Shown: positions 16,287 through 24,580 of the stretch, piece after piece
How positions within the stretch are numbered: position 1 is the first letter of the stretch
Layout of the letters: every line of letters begins with the position of its first letter
NCBI GenBank assembly: GCA_036560445.1
Contig: DATBRG010000035.1
Span: forward strand, 20,392-84,391
Source of the DNA: DATBRG01 sp036560445
GTDB taxonomy: Bacteria; Pseudomonadota; Gammaproteobacteria; Burkholderiales; Methylophilaceae
DNA length: 64,000 nucleotides
Direction of reading: 5' to 3'
Made by a program: the position numbers and the translations under genes
The notes under the pieces: model-generated
Seen by the model: only the letters and a program-made list of their open reading frames with translations
What the model was told of the DNA's origin: nothing
The model's database searches: none

Positions 16287-16425
16287 ATGTTTTACATCTT
16301 CAGCCATTCCGTACTACTATCCCGTTCGACGGACAAGATGTGGATAGCATCGAGTGGACAAAAAGATCCATCCGTCATGCTCATCCGTCCGTTGCCGTTC
16401 CATCAATCACAACGAGGAGGAATGT

Positions 16426-16929
16426 ATGTCTAAATTAACTGCACTGTCTATTAGTATTGCCGTGCTTGGTGCTGTCTGGGCTTATCTGGCGCTAGGTCCA
16501 TTGGCTGGTATGGTTCTGGTCTGGGCTGGCTTCATCGCTTGGGGATGTTACTTTCATACTGGCGGCGATACAGCCGCATTACAAAAAACCATAGTGGGTA
16601 TGGTCTACGGTGCTGTTATCGCCGGGATTGCCTTATGGCTGGTAGGCAGTAATCCAGTTGGACTTCCCGCTGCTGCTGCTGCACCTATCTATATTGGTGT
16701 CACAGTGTTCTTCCTGGTCATCGTGGCAGGCTGTAATTTGCTCTCGGTTGTACCGGCTAATGTCTATGGATATGCGGCAACCGCTGCTTATGCCTTGCAA
16801 ACTGCAAATGCAGGCAGTGTGACGGCGATGAACCTCACTAATCCAGTGCTTTTGGTCGCTTTGTCCACGGTATTGGGCGCAATTTTCGGCATGCTTTCTG
16901 GCAAGCTTTCAGGTGTCCTGAGCAAGTAA
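16426..16929 (+). CDS. DUF1097 family inner-membrane protein
   Basis: From the ATG at 16426, preceded by a strong AGGAGG at 16415-16420, the product is 167 residues with five or six hydrophobic helices, e.g. SISIAVLGAVWAYLALG, MVLVWAGFIAWGCYFH and IYIGVTVFFLVIVAGC. It fits DUF1097, whose members include E. coli YcdZ/YiaW-like membrane proteins of unknown transport role. The open frame extends up to 16354, but those 24 hydrophilic residues lack a ribosome-binding site. A bidirectional terminator follows. Confidence 0.82.
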   Translation: MSKLTALSISIAVLGAVWAYLALGPLAGMVLVWAGFIAWGCYFHTGGDTAALQKTIVGMVYGAVIAGIALWLVGSNPVGLPAAAAAPIYIGVTVFFLVIVAGCNLLSVVPANVYGYAATAAYALQTANAGSVTAMNLTNPVLLVALSTVLGAIFGMLSGKLSGVLSK

Positions 16930-16956
16930 ATAGAATTGCTTTTCTGGTATTACTAA

Positions 16957-16985
16957 AACAAAAACCGCCCTCGGGCGGTTTTTGT
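16957..16985. terminator. Bidirectional rho-independent terminator
   Basis: AAAACCGCCC and GGGCGGTTTT form a ten-base stem around TC, with a T-run on the plus strand and an A-run upstream. It serves the DUF1097 gene and, on the other strand, the gene ending at 17007. Confidence 0.9.
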
Positions 16986-17006
16986 TTATTTAGCTATAAG
17001 ATATGA

Positions 17007-17900
17007 CTACTGCGTTTGATCCATGATCTTAAAGCCGTAGTATGTGCCGAAGTCGCCTTCGCCCTCCTGATAGACAAATATCATGCTATTGGTATAACCG
17101 AGGCCATTGAAATGGTTCTGTGCCCGTAGTTTCATCGTTGTCGGCAGTGCGCTTTTACCAACAAACTTACCCTTGAGGTCAAATACCAATACGGCCTTGT
17201 GGTCTACATCCAGAAGTGCAAGTTCTTCTCCCTGCACGCCGGTATAGGCAATATAGTGGTCGGCGATATCATCATTCGCAACGCCAGCAGTGGTAAGGTC
17301 TAAGGAAATTTCACCGACTTTTTCACGCTTGTCGAGTTTAATAACCCATACTTTATTGCTGCGTTCCTGCTTGGCGAAATAGCGTTTATGTTCTGCGTCG
17401 TAGCTAGGCATGGTCGCAGCGTCACCAAAAGCAGGATTGAACGCAAAGACTTCAGACGAGCCATCCGTCAGGTCTCCATTATCGCTTAACTGCAATGCAA
17501 AAATCCCGGTATTGGGTGTGAACCCTGCACCGCTGGAAATGTTGTAGGTGATGGTTTCCAATTGTTGCGTATTGGTATTGAAGTAAAGCGAGCGATTGTC
17601 ATAACCGGGTTTGGCCGATTGCAGATATTTGCCATCAGCATCGTAAACGTGGATCTGTGATTTGGAGACTGGGATATCAAGGTCTCCCGGAACAGGTGCC
17701 AAGCCGCCATCTGCAATATAGTAGCGATTGTAAAGCGGCACATAAGCTACCGACATTGGACGCGAAGTCGGTTTCTTCGCCAGCGGAATCTTTACCGCAA
17801 CTGTAGCTTCCGGCAGAACCTGAGCCTGCGCTTGATTGAGGTTCAGCAGATTAAAATTAACTAGACAGACGATGGCCAAAACAATTTTATTCAAACGCAT
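17007..17900 (-). CDS. Exported protein of unknown function, beta-propeller-like
   Basis: The 297-residue product has a signal peptide (cleavage after AQA near residue 26). The mature part reads as repeated strand-rich segments of the kind found in beta-propellers: PMSVAYVPLYNRYYIADGG, SQIHVYDADGKYLQSAKPG, NKVWVIKLDKREKVGEISL and KAVLVFDLKGKFVGKSAL. There are no cysteines in obvious heme motifs and no catalytic signature. It is probably a periplasmic binding or scaffolding protein. The gene stands alone, with a terminator downstream, between DUF1097 and a glycosyltransferase. Confidence 0.75.
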   Translation of the reverse strand: MRLNKIVLAIVCLVNFNLLNLNQAQAQVLPEATVAVKIPLAKKPTSRPMSVAYVPLYNRYYIADGGLAPVPGDLDIPVSKSQIHVYDADGKYLQSAKPGYDNRSLYFNTNTQQLETITYNISSGAGFTPNTGIFALQLSDNGDLTDGSSEVFAFNPAFGDAATMPSYDAEHKRYFAKQERSNKVWVIKLDKREKVGEISLDLTTAGVANDDIADHYIAYTGVQGEELALLDVDHKAVLVFDLKGKFVGKSALPTTMKLRAQNHFNGLGYTNSMIFVYQEGEGDFGTYYGFKIMDQTQ

Positions 17901-18001
17901 GATGAATTACTTTCCAGGCTAGGCTCGCGATATAAAATCAGAGGTTTAGTGAGGCGTTATTGTATGGAAGTGCGGACTGCTGTAAAGCCATTTGTAAAGG
18001 C

Positions 18002-19090
18002 ATGATGAATAAAACTCCACATTTGTTGGTATGTATTTCTGGACACGGTTATGGTCATGCTGCCCAGGTGGCGCCAGTGTTGAATATACTGCATCAACTT
18101 GTACCGAGGTTACGTCTTACCCTGCGTACGACTATAGCCGAAGCCCATTTGAGAAGACTAATCACGCCAGAGTTCCACTATATTGCAGAAAGTACAGACT
18201 TTGGCATGCGCATGCTGTCGGCACTGGATGTAGATGTGGCAGCCAGTATGCTTGCTTATCGCGAATTTCATGCTGATTGGCAGGGTCGCGTAGAAGCTGA
18301 GGCGGCAACAATTGCTGAATTGGCCCCTGATTTGGTGCTTAGTGATGTTGCCTATTTACCGCTAGCGGGTGCTGCTGCTTTGGGTATCCCCTCTGTGGCT
18401 ATGTGTTCGCTTAACTGGGCAGATATTTTTCGTCACTTTTGCCATAAAGAATCTGGCGCTGACCTGATTGTGCAACAGATAGAGAACGCTTATGCCCAGA
18501 GCAAGGCTTTTCTGTGTTTGCAGCCTTCAATGCCCATGTCCTGGCTAAGTAATAGAATGAGTATCGGTCCTGTGGCAGGTCGAGCCAGCAGTCGGCGCCA
18601 AGAGATCAATCAACGGTTGGGTATATCTGCTGAGCATCAATTGGTACTGGTCAGTATGGGCGGTATTGCCATGCGTATGCCCGTGGAGCACTGGCCGGTA
18701 ATGCCCAATGTTCGCTGGCTAATGCAAGCTGATTGGTTGGCGGACCGTCAGCGCGAAGATATGTCGGCCTTTGATACGCTGGGTATCAGTTTCTCCGAAC
18801 TGCTGGCGAGTTGTGATGTGCTATTGACCAAGCCTGGCTATGGCGCTTTTGCTGAAGCTGGCTGCCATGGTATTCGTGTGCTGTATGTAGAGCGTGGCGA
18901 GTGGCCGGAGCAGGAATACTTGATCCAGTGGCTGCAACACAACGGCTGCTGTCAAAAGCTGAGTGCTGCACAAGCACAAAGCGGTGACTTCGGGCTTGAA
19001 CTGGAGCGGATACTGGCGCAGCCCAAGCCTGCAGCAATCGAGCCAACAGGGAATATGCAGGCCGCTGAATATATCGCCAGCCTGCTTTAA
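18002..19090 (+). CDS. Predicted GT-B glycosyltransferase
   Basis: With the start at ATG 18002 (AAAGG just upstream; ATG 18005 equally possible) the product has 362 residues. It begins with ISGHGYGHAAQVAPVLNIL, the glycine-rich loop of nucleotide-sugar glycosyltransferases of the MurG/UGT fold, and has a donor-site-like segment SCDVLLTKPGYGAFAEAGCHG near residues 275-300. The acceptor is unknown. The C-terminus overlaps queA by four bases on the opposite strand. No sugar-synthesis genes are adjacent. Confidence 0.82.
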   Translation: MMNKTPHLLVCISGHGYGHAAQVAPVLNILHQLVPRLRLTLRTTIAEAHLRRLITPEFHYIAESTDFGMRMLSALDVDVAASMLAYREFHADWQGRVEAEAATIAELAPDLVLSDVAYLPLAGAAALGIPSVAMCSLNWADIFRHFCHKESGADLIVQQIENAYAQSKAFLCLQPSMPMSWLSNRMSIGPVAGRASSRRQEINQRLGISAEHQLVLVSMGGIAMRMPVEHWPVMPNVRWLMQADWLADRQREDMSAFDTLGISFSELLASCDVLLTKPGYGAFAEAGCHGIRVLYVERGEWPEQEYLIQWLQHNGCCQKLSAAQAQSGDFGLELERILAQPKPAAIEPTGNMQAAEYIASLL

Positions 19091-20115
19091 TCAGCCCGTT
19101 CTATGAGCATGGCATCGCCGTAGCTGAAGAAACGATACCTTTCCTTGACGGCGTGTTGATATGCTTTGTGGATGTGCTCGAATCCGGCAAACGCAGATAC
19201 CAACATGAGCAGGGTACTTTTCGGCAGATGGAAATTGGTTAGCAGGCGCTCGACCACGCGAAAACGATAACCTGGTGTAATGAAAATATCGGTCTCGCCT
19301 TGTCCTGCCAGTAATTCGCCAGACCTAGCTGCGCTTTCTAACGCGCGTAGTGCAGTGGTGCCAATGGCTGTGACTTTCCCACCCTGTTTCTGGGCTTGCC
19401 TGATTAAAGCTACTGTCTGTTCCGGCACAGAGTAGATCTCGCTGTGCATTTTGTGCTCAGCAATATTATCTACACGTACTGGCTGAAAGGTGCCGGCGCC
19501 TACATGCAGTGTCACATAGGCGATATGGATGCCATTTTCCCGAAGTTGCTCCAGCATGGCGGCATCAAAATGCAGTCCTGCCGTAGGTGCTGCCACTGCC
19601 CCCGGCTCTCGTGCATAGACGGTCTGGTAGCGTTCTTCATCTGTGGTGTTGGCGTCATGATCGATATAAGGGGGTAGCGGCAGGGCGCCATGCCTGTCCA
19701 GCAAATCCAGAATGGGCAATTCGTGATGAAAATGCAGCAGAAACAGGTCGTCTTGCCTGTTCAGGACTTCAACATCAACAGCCCCTGCCAATAGTAGGCG
19801 ACTCCCCACCTTGGGAGCGCGCGAAGCACGTATGTGCGCCAGCGCCTGCTGGCTGGAGGTAATCCGCTCAATCAGTACTTCTACTGCCCCCCCGCTGGCT
19901 TTCTGGCCATGCAGTCGTGCCTTGATTACCCGGGTGTCGTTGAAGATTAATAAGTCACCTGCCTGCAAGAATTCCGGCAGGCGCTTGAAGCTTTGGTCAT
20001 CGAGCGCGCCAGTCTTGCCATCCAAGCGCAATAGTCGGCTGGCATTACGTTCGACGGCGGGGAATTGCGCTATCAGCGCTTCGGGGAGGTCAAAATCAAA
20101 ATCTTGGGTTCGCAT
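19087..20115 (-). CDS. queA: S-adenosylmethionine:tRNA ribosyltransferase-isomerase
   Basis: The 342-residue enzyme transfers and isomerises the ribosyl moiety of AdoMet onto preQ1-tRNA to give epoxyqueuosine. Family signatures are the N-terminal DFDLPEALIAQFPA, GDLLIFNDTRVIKARL, the central PTAGLHFDAAMLEQL with THxGxGTFxPV (here LHVGAGTFQPV), and the C-terminal LPKSTLLMLVSAFAG. The length fits. It is divergent from the tRNA-Leu gene at 20150 and ends in a four-base overlap with the glycosyltransferase. Confidence 0.97.
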   Translation of the reverse strand: MRTQDFDFDLPEALIAQFPAVERNASRLLRLDGKTGALDDQSFKRLPEFLQAGDLLIFNDTRVIKARLHGQKASGGAVEVLIERITSSQQALAHIRASRAPKVGSRLLLAGAVDVEVLNRQDDLFLLHFHHELPILDLLDRHGALPLPPYIDHDANTTDEERYQTVYAREPGAVAAPTAGLHFDAAMLEQLRENGIHIAYVTLHVGAGTFQPVRVDNIAEHKMHSEIYSVPEQTVALIRQAQKQGGKVTAIGTTALRALESAARSGELLAGQGETDIFITPGYRFRVVERLLTNFHLPKSTLLMLVSAFAGFEHIHKAYQHAVKERYRFFSYGDAMLIERAD

Positions 20116-20149
20116 AAGTCTCTGTGCTTGCTATAATGCTGCCTCTTTT

Positions 20150-20234
20150 GCCGGGATGGCGGAATTGGTAGACGCAGCGGACTCAAAATCCGCCGCAGCA
20201 ATGTGTGGGGGTTCGAGTCCCCCTCCCGGCACCA
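20150..20234 (+). tRNA. tRNA-Leu (CAA)
   Basis: The 85-base gene folds as a class II tRNA: acceptor arm GCCGGGA pairs with TCCCGGC (20224-20230), anticodon stem GCGGA/TCCGC with loop CTCAAAA gives anticodon CAA, and the long variable arm and TTCGAGT T-loop are present. The terminal CCA is encoded at 20232-20234. A TATAAT -10 box lies at 20132-20137, with a GC-rich discriminator typical of stable RNA promoters. Confidence 0.97.
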
Positions 20235-20287
20235 CTCCAGAGTAGTATTTATTTTTCGATCGTCAGCTCGGCTGATACGCCACTCTG

Positions 20288-20312
20288 AAATTCAGCTTAA
20301 AAGACTGAATTT
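20288..20312. terminator. Hairpin downstream of tRNA-Leu
   Basis: AAATTCAG and CTGAATTT form an eight-base stem with a nine-base loop about 54 bases after the tRNA. It is AT-rich with only a short T-run, so a terminator role is tentative. From here to the DUF2244 gene (20313-20524) I see no gene. Confidence 0.35.
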
Positions 20313-20524
20313 ACTATTTAAGTTACGGATTATACCGGACTTGTCATACTGGCAATTCCAAAATTTTCAGTGCGCCTATCCCCTTATGACGCAATATTTC
20401 TGCGCCTCTTCGCTTGAACTGCTCCCTCTTTTATGCTAGTTTTCTGGCACTGTAGTTGATTTACCGGTTCTTGGTGATACAAGTCATCCACTTAAGAGAT
20501 GTCTGGCTAAGGAGAGATAAAGCG

Positions 20525-20989
20525 TTGGCTTCAACCGTAGTAGATTACAGAATCATCGCTCGTCCCAACAGCTCCTTGTCGCCAAGGGGGAGGATTGCTG
20601 TTGTCGCGGTTCTTGCATCCTTTTCCCTAGCAGTTGCAATCGGTTTTAGTTTGATTGGTGCATGGCTGGTGTTGCCATTCGCTGGTCTAGAGTTGGTTGC
20701 GGTGGCCTATGCTTTCTACTACATCAATTGCCATGCAGGCGATTATGAGAGTATTACCATCGAAGGTGATCGTCTGGAGGTAGAGAAGCATAGCTACAAA
20801 AATACCAGCCAGATTGTGTTTCAGCGCTACTGGGCACGCGTACTATTACGCGACCTACCCAGTGGCGATAAGTCTTTATTGCTTCGTTCGCATGGCAAGG
20901 AAGTTGAGTTTGGCCGTTATTTCATGAATAACGACCAGCGCTTGGCGCTTGCCCAACAACTAAAAAAGCGTGTCGGAGTGGTTTTTTAA
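20525..20989 (+). CDS. DUF2244 family membrane protein
   Basis: A TTG at 20525, with AAGGAG ten bases upstream, gives a 154-residue protein: YRIIARPNSSLSPRGRI, two adjoining membrane helices (VAVLASFSLAVAIGFSLIGAWL and LPFAGLELVAVAYAFYYI), then HAGDYESITIEGDRLEVE. This is DUF2244, found just upstream of cytochrome oxidase genes in many proteobacteria and thought to be an integral membrane accessory. The open frame reaches back to 20456 but lacks a better ribosome-binding site. The coxB gene starts 19 bases after its stop. Confidence 0.85.
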   Translation: MASTVVDYRIIARPNSSLSPRGRIAVVAVLASFSLAVAIGFSLIGAWLVLPFAGLELVAVAYAFYYINCHAGDYESITIEGDRLEVEKHSYKNTSQIVFQRYWARVLLRDLPSGDKSLLLRSHGKEVEFGRYFMNNDQRLALAQQLKKRVGVVF

Positions 20990-21008
20990 TCTGATTTCGG
21001 GAGTGGGT

Positions 21009-22178
21009 ATGGTAATGCAGTTCGTTAAAAAGGTGGGGCTCTGCTTCGTATTGGCAATGACTTCTTTTGCCGCGCATGCTGAATACGCATGGAACTTCCC
21101 TAAACCCGCCACGCCAATGGCGCTGGACACTTTGCATGTACACAACAAATTTATGGTCATCTGTATGGCCATTTTCCTGTTGGTACTTGCCATCATGATT
21201 TATTCGATCATCACTCACCGTAAAGATCGTGGTCATAAGGCCTCTACCTTTACTGCCCCCAGTACCAAGTCGCAAGTGTTTTGGACCTTGGTGCCATTCG
21301 TCATCCTGCTCTACATTGACTTTATCCTGATGGGTATCCCGGCATACCACAGCGTTGTCATGATGGAAGACACAAAGAATGGCGCAGATATGGTAATCAA
21401 GATCACCGGTTCGCAATGGCGCTGGCAATACGAATACATGGATGGCGAAGCGCAAGGCATTAAATTCGTTAGTAATCTGACTACTCCGCAGGACCAGATT
21501 GATAACAAGGCTGAAAAAGGCGAACACTATCTGCTGGAAGTAGATAACCATCTGGTGTTACCAGTGGGCCTGAAAGTACGTGTGTTACTGACCTCTAACG
21601 ATGTGATTCACAACTGGTGGGTGCCACAATTTGGTTCGGCGCGTGATGCGATCCCTGGGTTTCTGCGGGAAACATGGGTGAAAATTGATGAGCCTGGCAC
21701 TTTCCGTGGTCAGTGCAAGGAGTTATGTGGCAAGGGCCATGGTTTTATGCCGGTCGTTGTTGATGGTGTGCAGCCGGCCGAATTCAAGACATGGGTAGCT
21801 GCCAAGAAGCAGGAGATGGCTGCTGCTTCTGCTGGGGCAGAGAAGGAATGGACCAAGGATGACTTGATTGCTCACGGCAAGGAAGTCTACGAGAAAAACT
21901 GTGCGGTTTGTCACCAGCTGACAGGGCTTGGTCTTCCACCCGCTTTCCCGGCGTTGAAGGGTAGTAAGATCGCTACCGGGCCGATTTTCGACAAGGATGG
22001 CAAGCTGGTGAAAGACGGTCATCTGGATCGAGTATTCAACGGTAAGAACGTCATGCCAGCATGGAAAACGATACTGAACGATACCGATATTGCATCAGTC
22101 ATTACTTATGAGCGTAATTCGTTTGGTAACGCCGTAGGCGACATGCTGCAACCAGCTCAAGTTAAAGCTCTGCGCTAA
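21009..22178 (+). CDS. coxB: Cytochrome c oxidase subunit II with C-terminal cytochrome c
   Basis: Counted from the ATG at 21009 (389 residues; GGGAG upstream), the protein has a signal peptide (cleavage after AHA), two membrane helices and a CuA domain with ligands His201, Cys236, Glu238, Cys240, His244 and Met247 (within GQCKELCGKGHGFM). A fused class I cytochrome c carries CAVCH at 298-302 and an axial Met in NVMPAWK. It accepts electrons from soluble cytochrome c and passes them to heme a. The caa3-like fusion is common in betaproteobacteria. First structural gene of the oxidase operon. Confidence 0.97.
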   Translation: MVMQFVKKVGLCFVLAMTSFAAHAEYAWNFPKPATPMALDTLHVHNKFMVICMAIFLLVLAIMIYSIITHRKDRGHKASTFTAPSTKSQVFWTLVPFVILLYIDFILMGIPAYHSVVMMEDTKNGADMVIKITGSQWRWQYEYMDGEAQGIKFVSNLTTPQDQIDNKAEKGEHYLLEVDNHLVLPVGLKVRVLLTSNDVIHNWWVPQFGSARDAIPGFLRETWVKIDEPGTFRGQCKELCGKGHGFMPVVVDGVQPAEFKTWVAAKKQEMAAASAGAEKEWTKDDLIAHGKEVYEKNCAVCHQLTGLGLPPAFPALKGSKIATGPIFDKDGKLVKDGHLDRVFNGKNVMPAWKTILNDTDIASVITYERNSFGNAVGDMLQPAQVKALR

Positions 22179-22202
22179 GACTATAGTTCTAAGGAGAATC
22201 AG

Positions 22203-23795
22203 ATGAGTACTACAACCGCAGCACATCACGACGAACATCACGATCACCCGACAGGGATGATGCGTTGGTTCACTACTACTAACCATAAAGATATCGGCAC
22301 GATGTATCTCACATTCGCGTTGATTATGTTCATGGTTGGCGGCGCTCTGATTATGGCCGTACGTGCCGAGCTGTTCCAGCCCGGCCTGCAGCTCATGAAG
22401 CCGGAGTTCTTTAACCAATTGATAGGCGTACACGCGCTGATCATGATTTTTATGGCGCTTATGCCTGCCGCGACCGGTTTTGCTAACTGGATGTTGCCGC
22501 TGCAGATTGGCGCGCCGGATATGGCGTTACCGCGGCTCAATAACTGGGGTTTCTGGCTACTGCCACCTGCTGCGATTTTATTAACTGCGCCATACCTCCT
22601 TGCATTATTTGGCATTGGTGATGGCGCACTGGCAACTGGGTGGACTTTCTATGCCCCGCTCTCAGTTCAAGGGGGTATCGGTGTCGACTTTGCGATTTTT
22701 GCGGTGCACTTACTTGGTATCTCATCGGTGATGGGCTCGATTAACGTTATTGTGACCATCTTCAACATGCGCGCTCCTGGCATGACCATGATGAAACTGC
22801 CTATGTTTGCCTGGGGTTGGCTGATTACCGCTTTCTTGTTGATTGCTACCATCCCTGTACTGGCAGGCGCAGTGACCATGCTGCTGACAGATCGCCACTT
22901 TGGCACCCATTTCTTTGATGCTGCTGGCGGCGGTGATCCTATCCTGTTCCAGCATCTGTTCTGGTTCTTTGGTCACCCAGAAGTTTACATTCTGCTGTTG
23001 CCAGTCTGGGGTTTCATGCCACAGATTCTGCAGACATTTGCACGTAAGCCTATGTACGGTTACAAAGCCCAGGTTTATTCACTGTGGGCGATTGGTACCC
23101 TGTCAGTCGTAGTGTGGGCACACCACTTTTTCACTATCGGTATGCCAGTTCCAGCACTGCTTTATTTCATGTACAGCACCATGGCGATTTCGCTACCTCT
23201 TGCAGTGCTTTTCTACTGTTGGATCGCAACCATCTGGAAAGGCTCAATGTCGTTTGAGACCCCTATGCTGTTCGCGATAGGCTGGATCATACTATTCGGT
23301 ATCGGTGGCTTGACTGGCCTAGTACTGGCTGACGTGGCCGCGGATGCGCAATATCACCACACCTACTTTGTGGTGGCGCATTTCCACTACACACTGTTTG
23401 CAGGCGGCATCATGGGTATCATGGCTGGGGTTTACTTCTGGCTGCCTAAGATGACTGGTCATATGTATAACGAGAAACTGGGCAAGCTGCATTTCTGGCT
23501 AACTGCAATTTCGTTCAACCTGACCTTTATTCCGCAATTCTTCCTGGGCCTAGCCGGCATGCCGCGCCGCATCCCGGACTATGCGCTGCAATTTGCTGAA
23601 TTCAATATGATTTCATCTATAGCCGCATTTGTCCTTGGCCTGTCGCAATTGCTGTTCGTATACAACATCATTAGTTGTGCACGTGGTGGCAAGAAGGCAA
23701 CGGATAAGGTTTGGGAAGGTGCTGACGGTCTGGAATGGACACTGCCATCACCACCGCCATACCATAGTTTTACCGAACAACCGGTAATCAAATAA
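22203..23795 (+). CDS. ctaD: Cytochrome c oxidase subunit I (aa3-type)
   Basis: At 530 residues this is a canonical heme-copper oxidase subunit I with twelve membrane helices. HPEVYILLLPVWG places the A1-type glutamate and the CuB histidine-tyrosine pair, WAHHFF gives the other CuB histidines, and HFHYTLFAGG supplies the heme a and a3 ligands. It reduces oxygen to water and pumps protons through D and K channels. It starts 24 bases after coxB with an AAGGAG ribosome-binding site. Confidence 0.98.
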   Translation: MSTTTAAHHDEHHDHPTGMMRWFTTTNHKDIGTMYLTFALIMFMVGGALIMAVRAELFQPGLQLMKPEFFNQLIGVHALIMIFMALMPAATGFANWMLPLQIGAPDMALPRLNNWGFWLLPPAAILLTAPYLLALFGIGDGALATGWTFYAPLSVQGGIGVDFAIFAVHLLGISSVMGSINVIVTIFNMRAPGMTMMKLPMFAWGWLITAFLLIATIPVLAGAVTMLLTDRHFGTHFFDAAGGGDPILFQHLFWFFGHPEVYILLLPVWGFMPQILQTFARKPMYGYKAQVYSLWAIGTLSVVVWAHHFFTIGMPVPALLYFMYSTMAISLPLAVLFYCWIATIWKGSMSFETPMLFAIGWIILFGIGGLTGLVLADVAADAQYHHTYFVVAHFHYTLFAGGIMGIMAGVYFWLPKMTGHMYNEKLGKLHFWLTAISFNLTFIPQFFLGLAGMPRRIPDYALQFAEFNMISSIAAFVLGLSQLLFVYNIISCARGGKKATDKVWEGADGLEWTLPSPPPYHSFTEQPVIK

Positions 23796-23819
23796 ACGGT
23801 AGCTAAAAGTGAGGAAACG

Positions 23820-23845
23820 ATGGCCCGGTTTTGTTGCCGGGCCAT
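23820..23845 (+). promoter_or_regulatory. Hairpin enclosing a start codon
   Basis: ATGGCCCGG (23820-23828) and CCGGGCCAT (23837-23845) form a perfect nine-base stem with an eight-base loop TTTTGTTG. The stem opens with the ATG of the small assembly-protein frame, which itself has a good GAGGAAA ribosome-binding site. It may limit translation, or protect or terminate the ctaD transcript; no long U-run follows. Confidence 0.55.
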
Positions 23846-23975
23846 ATATAAAATGGATCAGGATCACAAGCCGGACGAAGCAAGGCGTAGTAAAAGTGTA
23901 AAGTTGGCGCTGTTTTTCGGAGCAATAGCGGTACTGTGGTACGTGGTCTCGATGATAGTTGTATGGACCCAGTAA
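23820..23975 (+). CDS. Small cytochrome oxidase assembly-type membrane protein
   Basis: This 51-codon frame between ctaD and ctaG encodes a basic N-terminus (HKPDEARRSKSVK) and one membrane helix (LALFFGAIAVLWYVVSMIVV) ending in WTQ. Such tiny single-pass proteins occupy this slot in betaproteobacterial oxidase operons and are named cytochrome oxidase small assembly proteins. The ATG at 23820 has GAGGAAA upstream; an in-frame ATG at 23853 (40 residues) has none, but leaves the hairpin. The stop overlaps the ctaG start by 13 bases, implying coupled translation. Confidence 0.72.
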   Translation: MARFCCRAIYKMDQDHKPDEARRSKSVKLALFFGAIAVLWYVVSMIVVWTQ

Positions 23976-24511
23976 ACAGCACTGAAGAAAGACAAAAATC
24001 TAACAAGCGCCTGGGTTTAAAGTTACTTTGGGTAGTTGCTGCAGCATTGTTGTTTGCGTTTGCACTGGTGCCGATCTACAACGTGCTATGCAAAGTGACT
24101 GGGTTAAATGGCAAGCCGGATGGTAAAGCGGCGTCTGCCATCACGAGGGTTGATAACACGCGCTGGGTAACAGTGCAGTTTACCAGTAGCGTGATGTCTG
24201 GCTTAGGGTGGGATTTTTACCCCAAGCAGCCAAGTATCAGGGTGCATCCTGGGCAGATCGAGACGGTGTCGTTTATCGCTAAAAATGTTACCAATGAAGC
24301 GGTAACAGGTCAGGCGGTACCAAGTATCAGTCCCGGTATGGCTTCGACGCACTTCAAGAAGATAGAGTGTTTTTGTTTCAGGAAACAGGAACTTAAGCCG
24401 GGTGAAACGAGGGAAATGCCGTTGCGTTTTTATGTGAGCCCGGATATGCCAAGAGATGTATCGGAAGTTACGCTGTCCTACACATTTTTTAATGTGAAGC
24501 CAGCGAATTAA
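23963..24511 (+). CDS. ctaG: Cytochrome c oxidase assembly protein CtaG (Cox11)
   Basis: From the ATG at 23963 the product has 182 residues, with a single membrane helix (LLWVVAAALLFAFALVPIYNVLC) and a periplasmic beta-sandwich. The copper motif ECFCFRKQELKPGE is the Cox11 signature CFCF, and YNVLCKVTG is a second conserved element. It delivers copper to the CuB site of subunit I. The open frame extends to a GTG at 23936, but the start overlapping the small gene's end fits Cox11 length best. Confidence 0.95.
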   Translation: MDPVNSTEERQKSNKRLGLKLLWVVAAALLFAFALVPIYNVLCKVTGLNGKPDGKAASAITRVDNTRWVTVQFTSSVMSGLGWDFYPKQPSIRVHPGQIETVSFIAKNVTNEAVTGQAVPSISPGMASTHFKKIECFCFRKQELKPGETREMPLRFYVSPDMPRDVSEVTLSYTFFNVKPAN

Positions 24512-24580
24512 GGGAGCTCACATACCGGCCTATCGGGTGTGAAGAAGCGAATAATTAAAACAGTACAGAGGAGTTGATGT

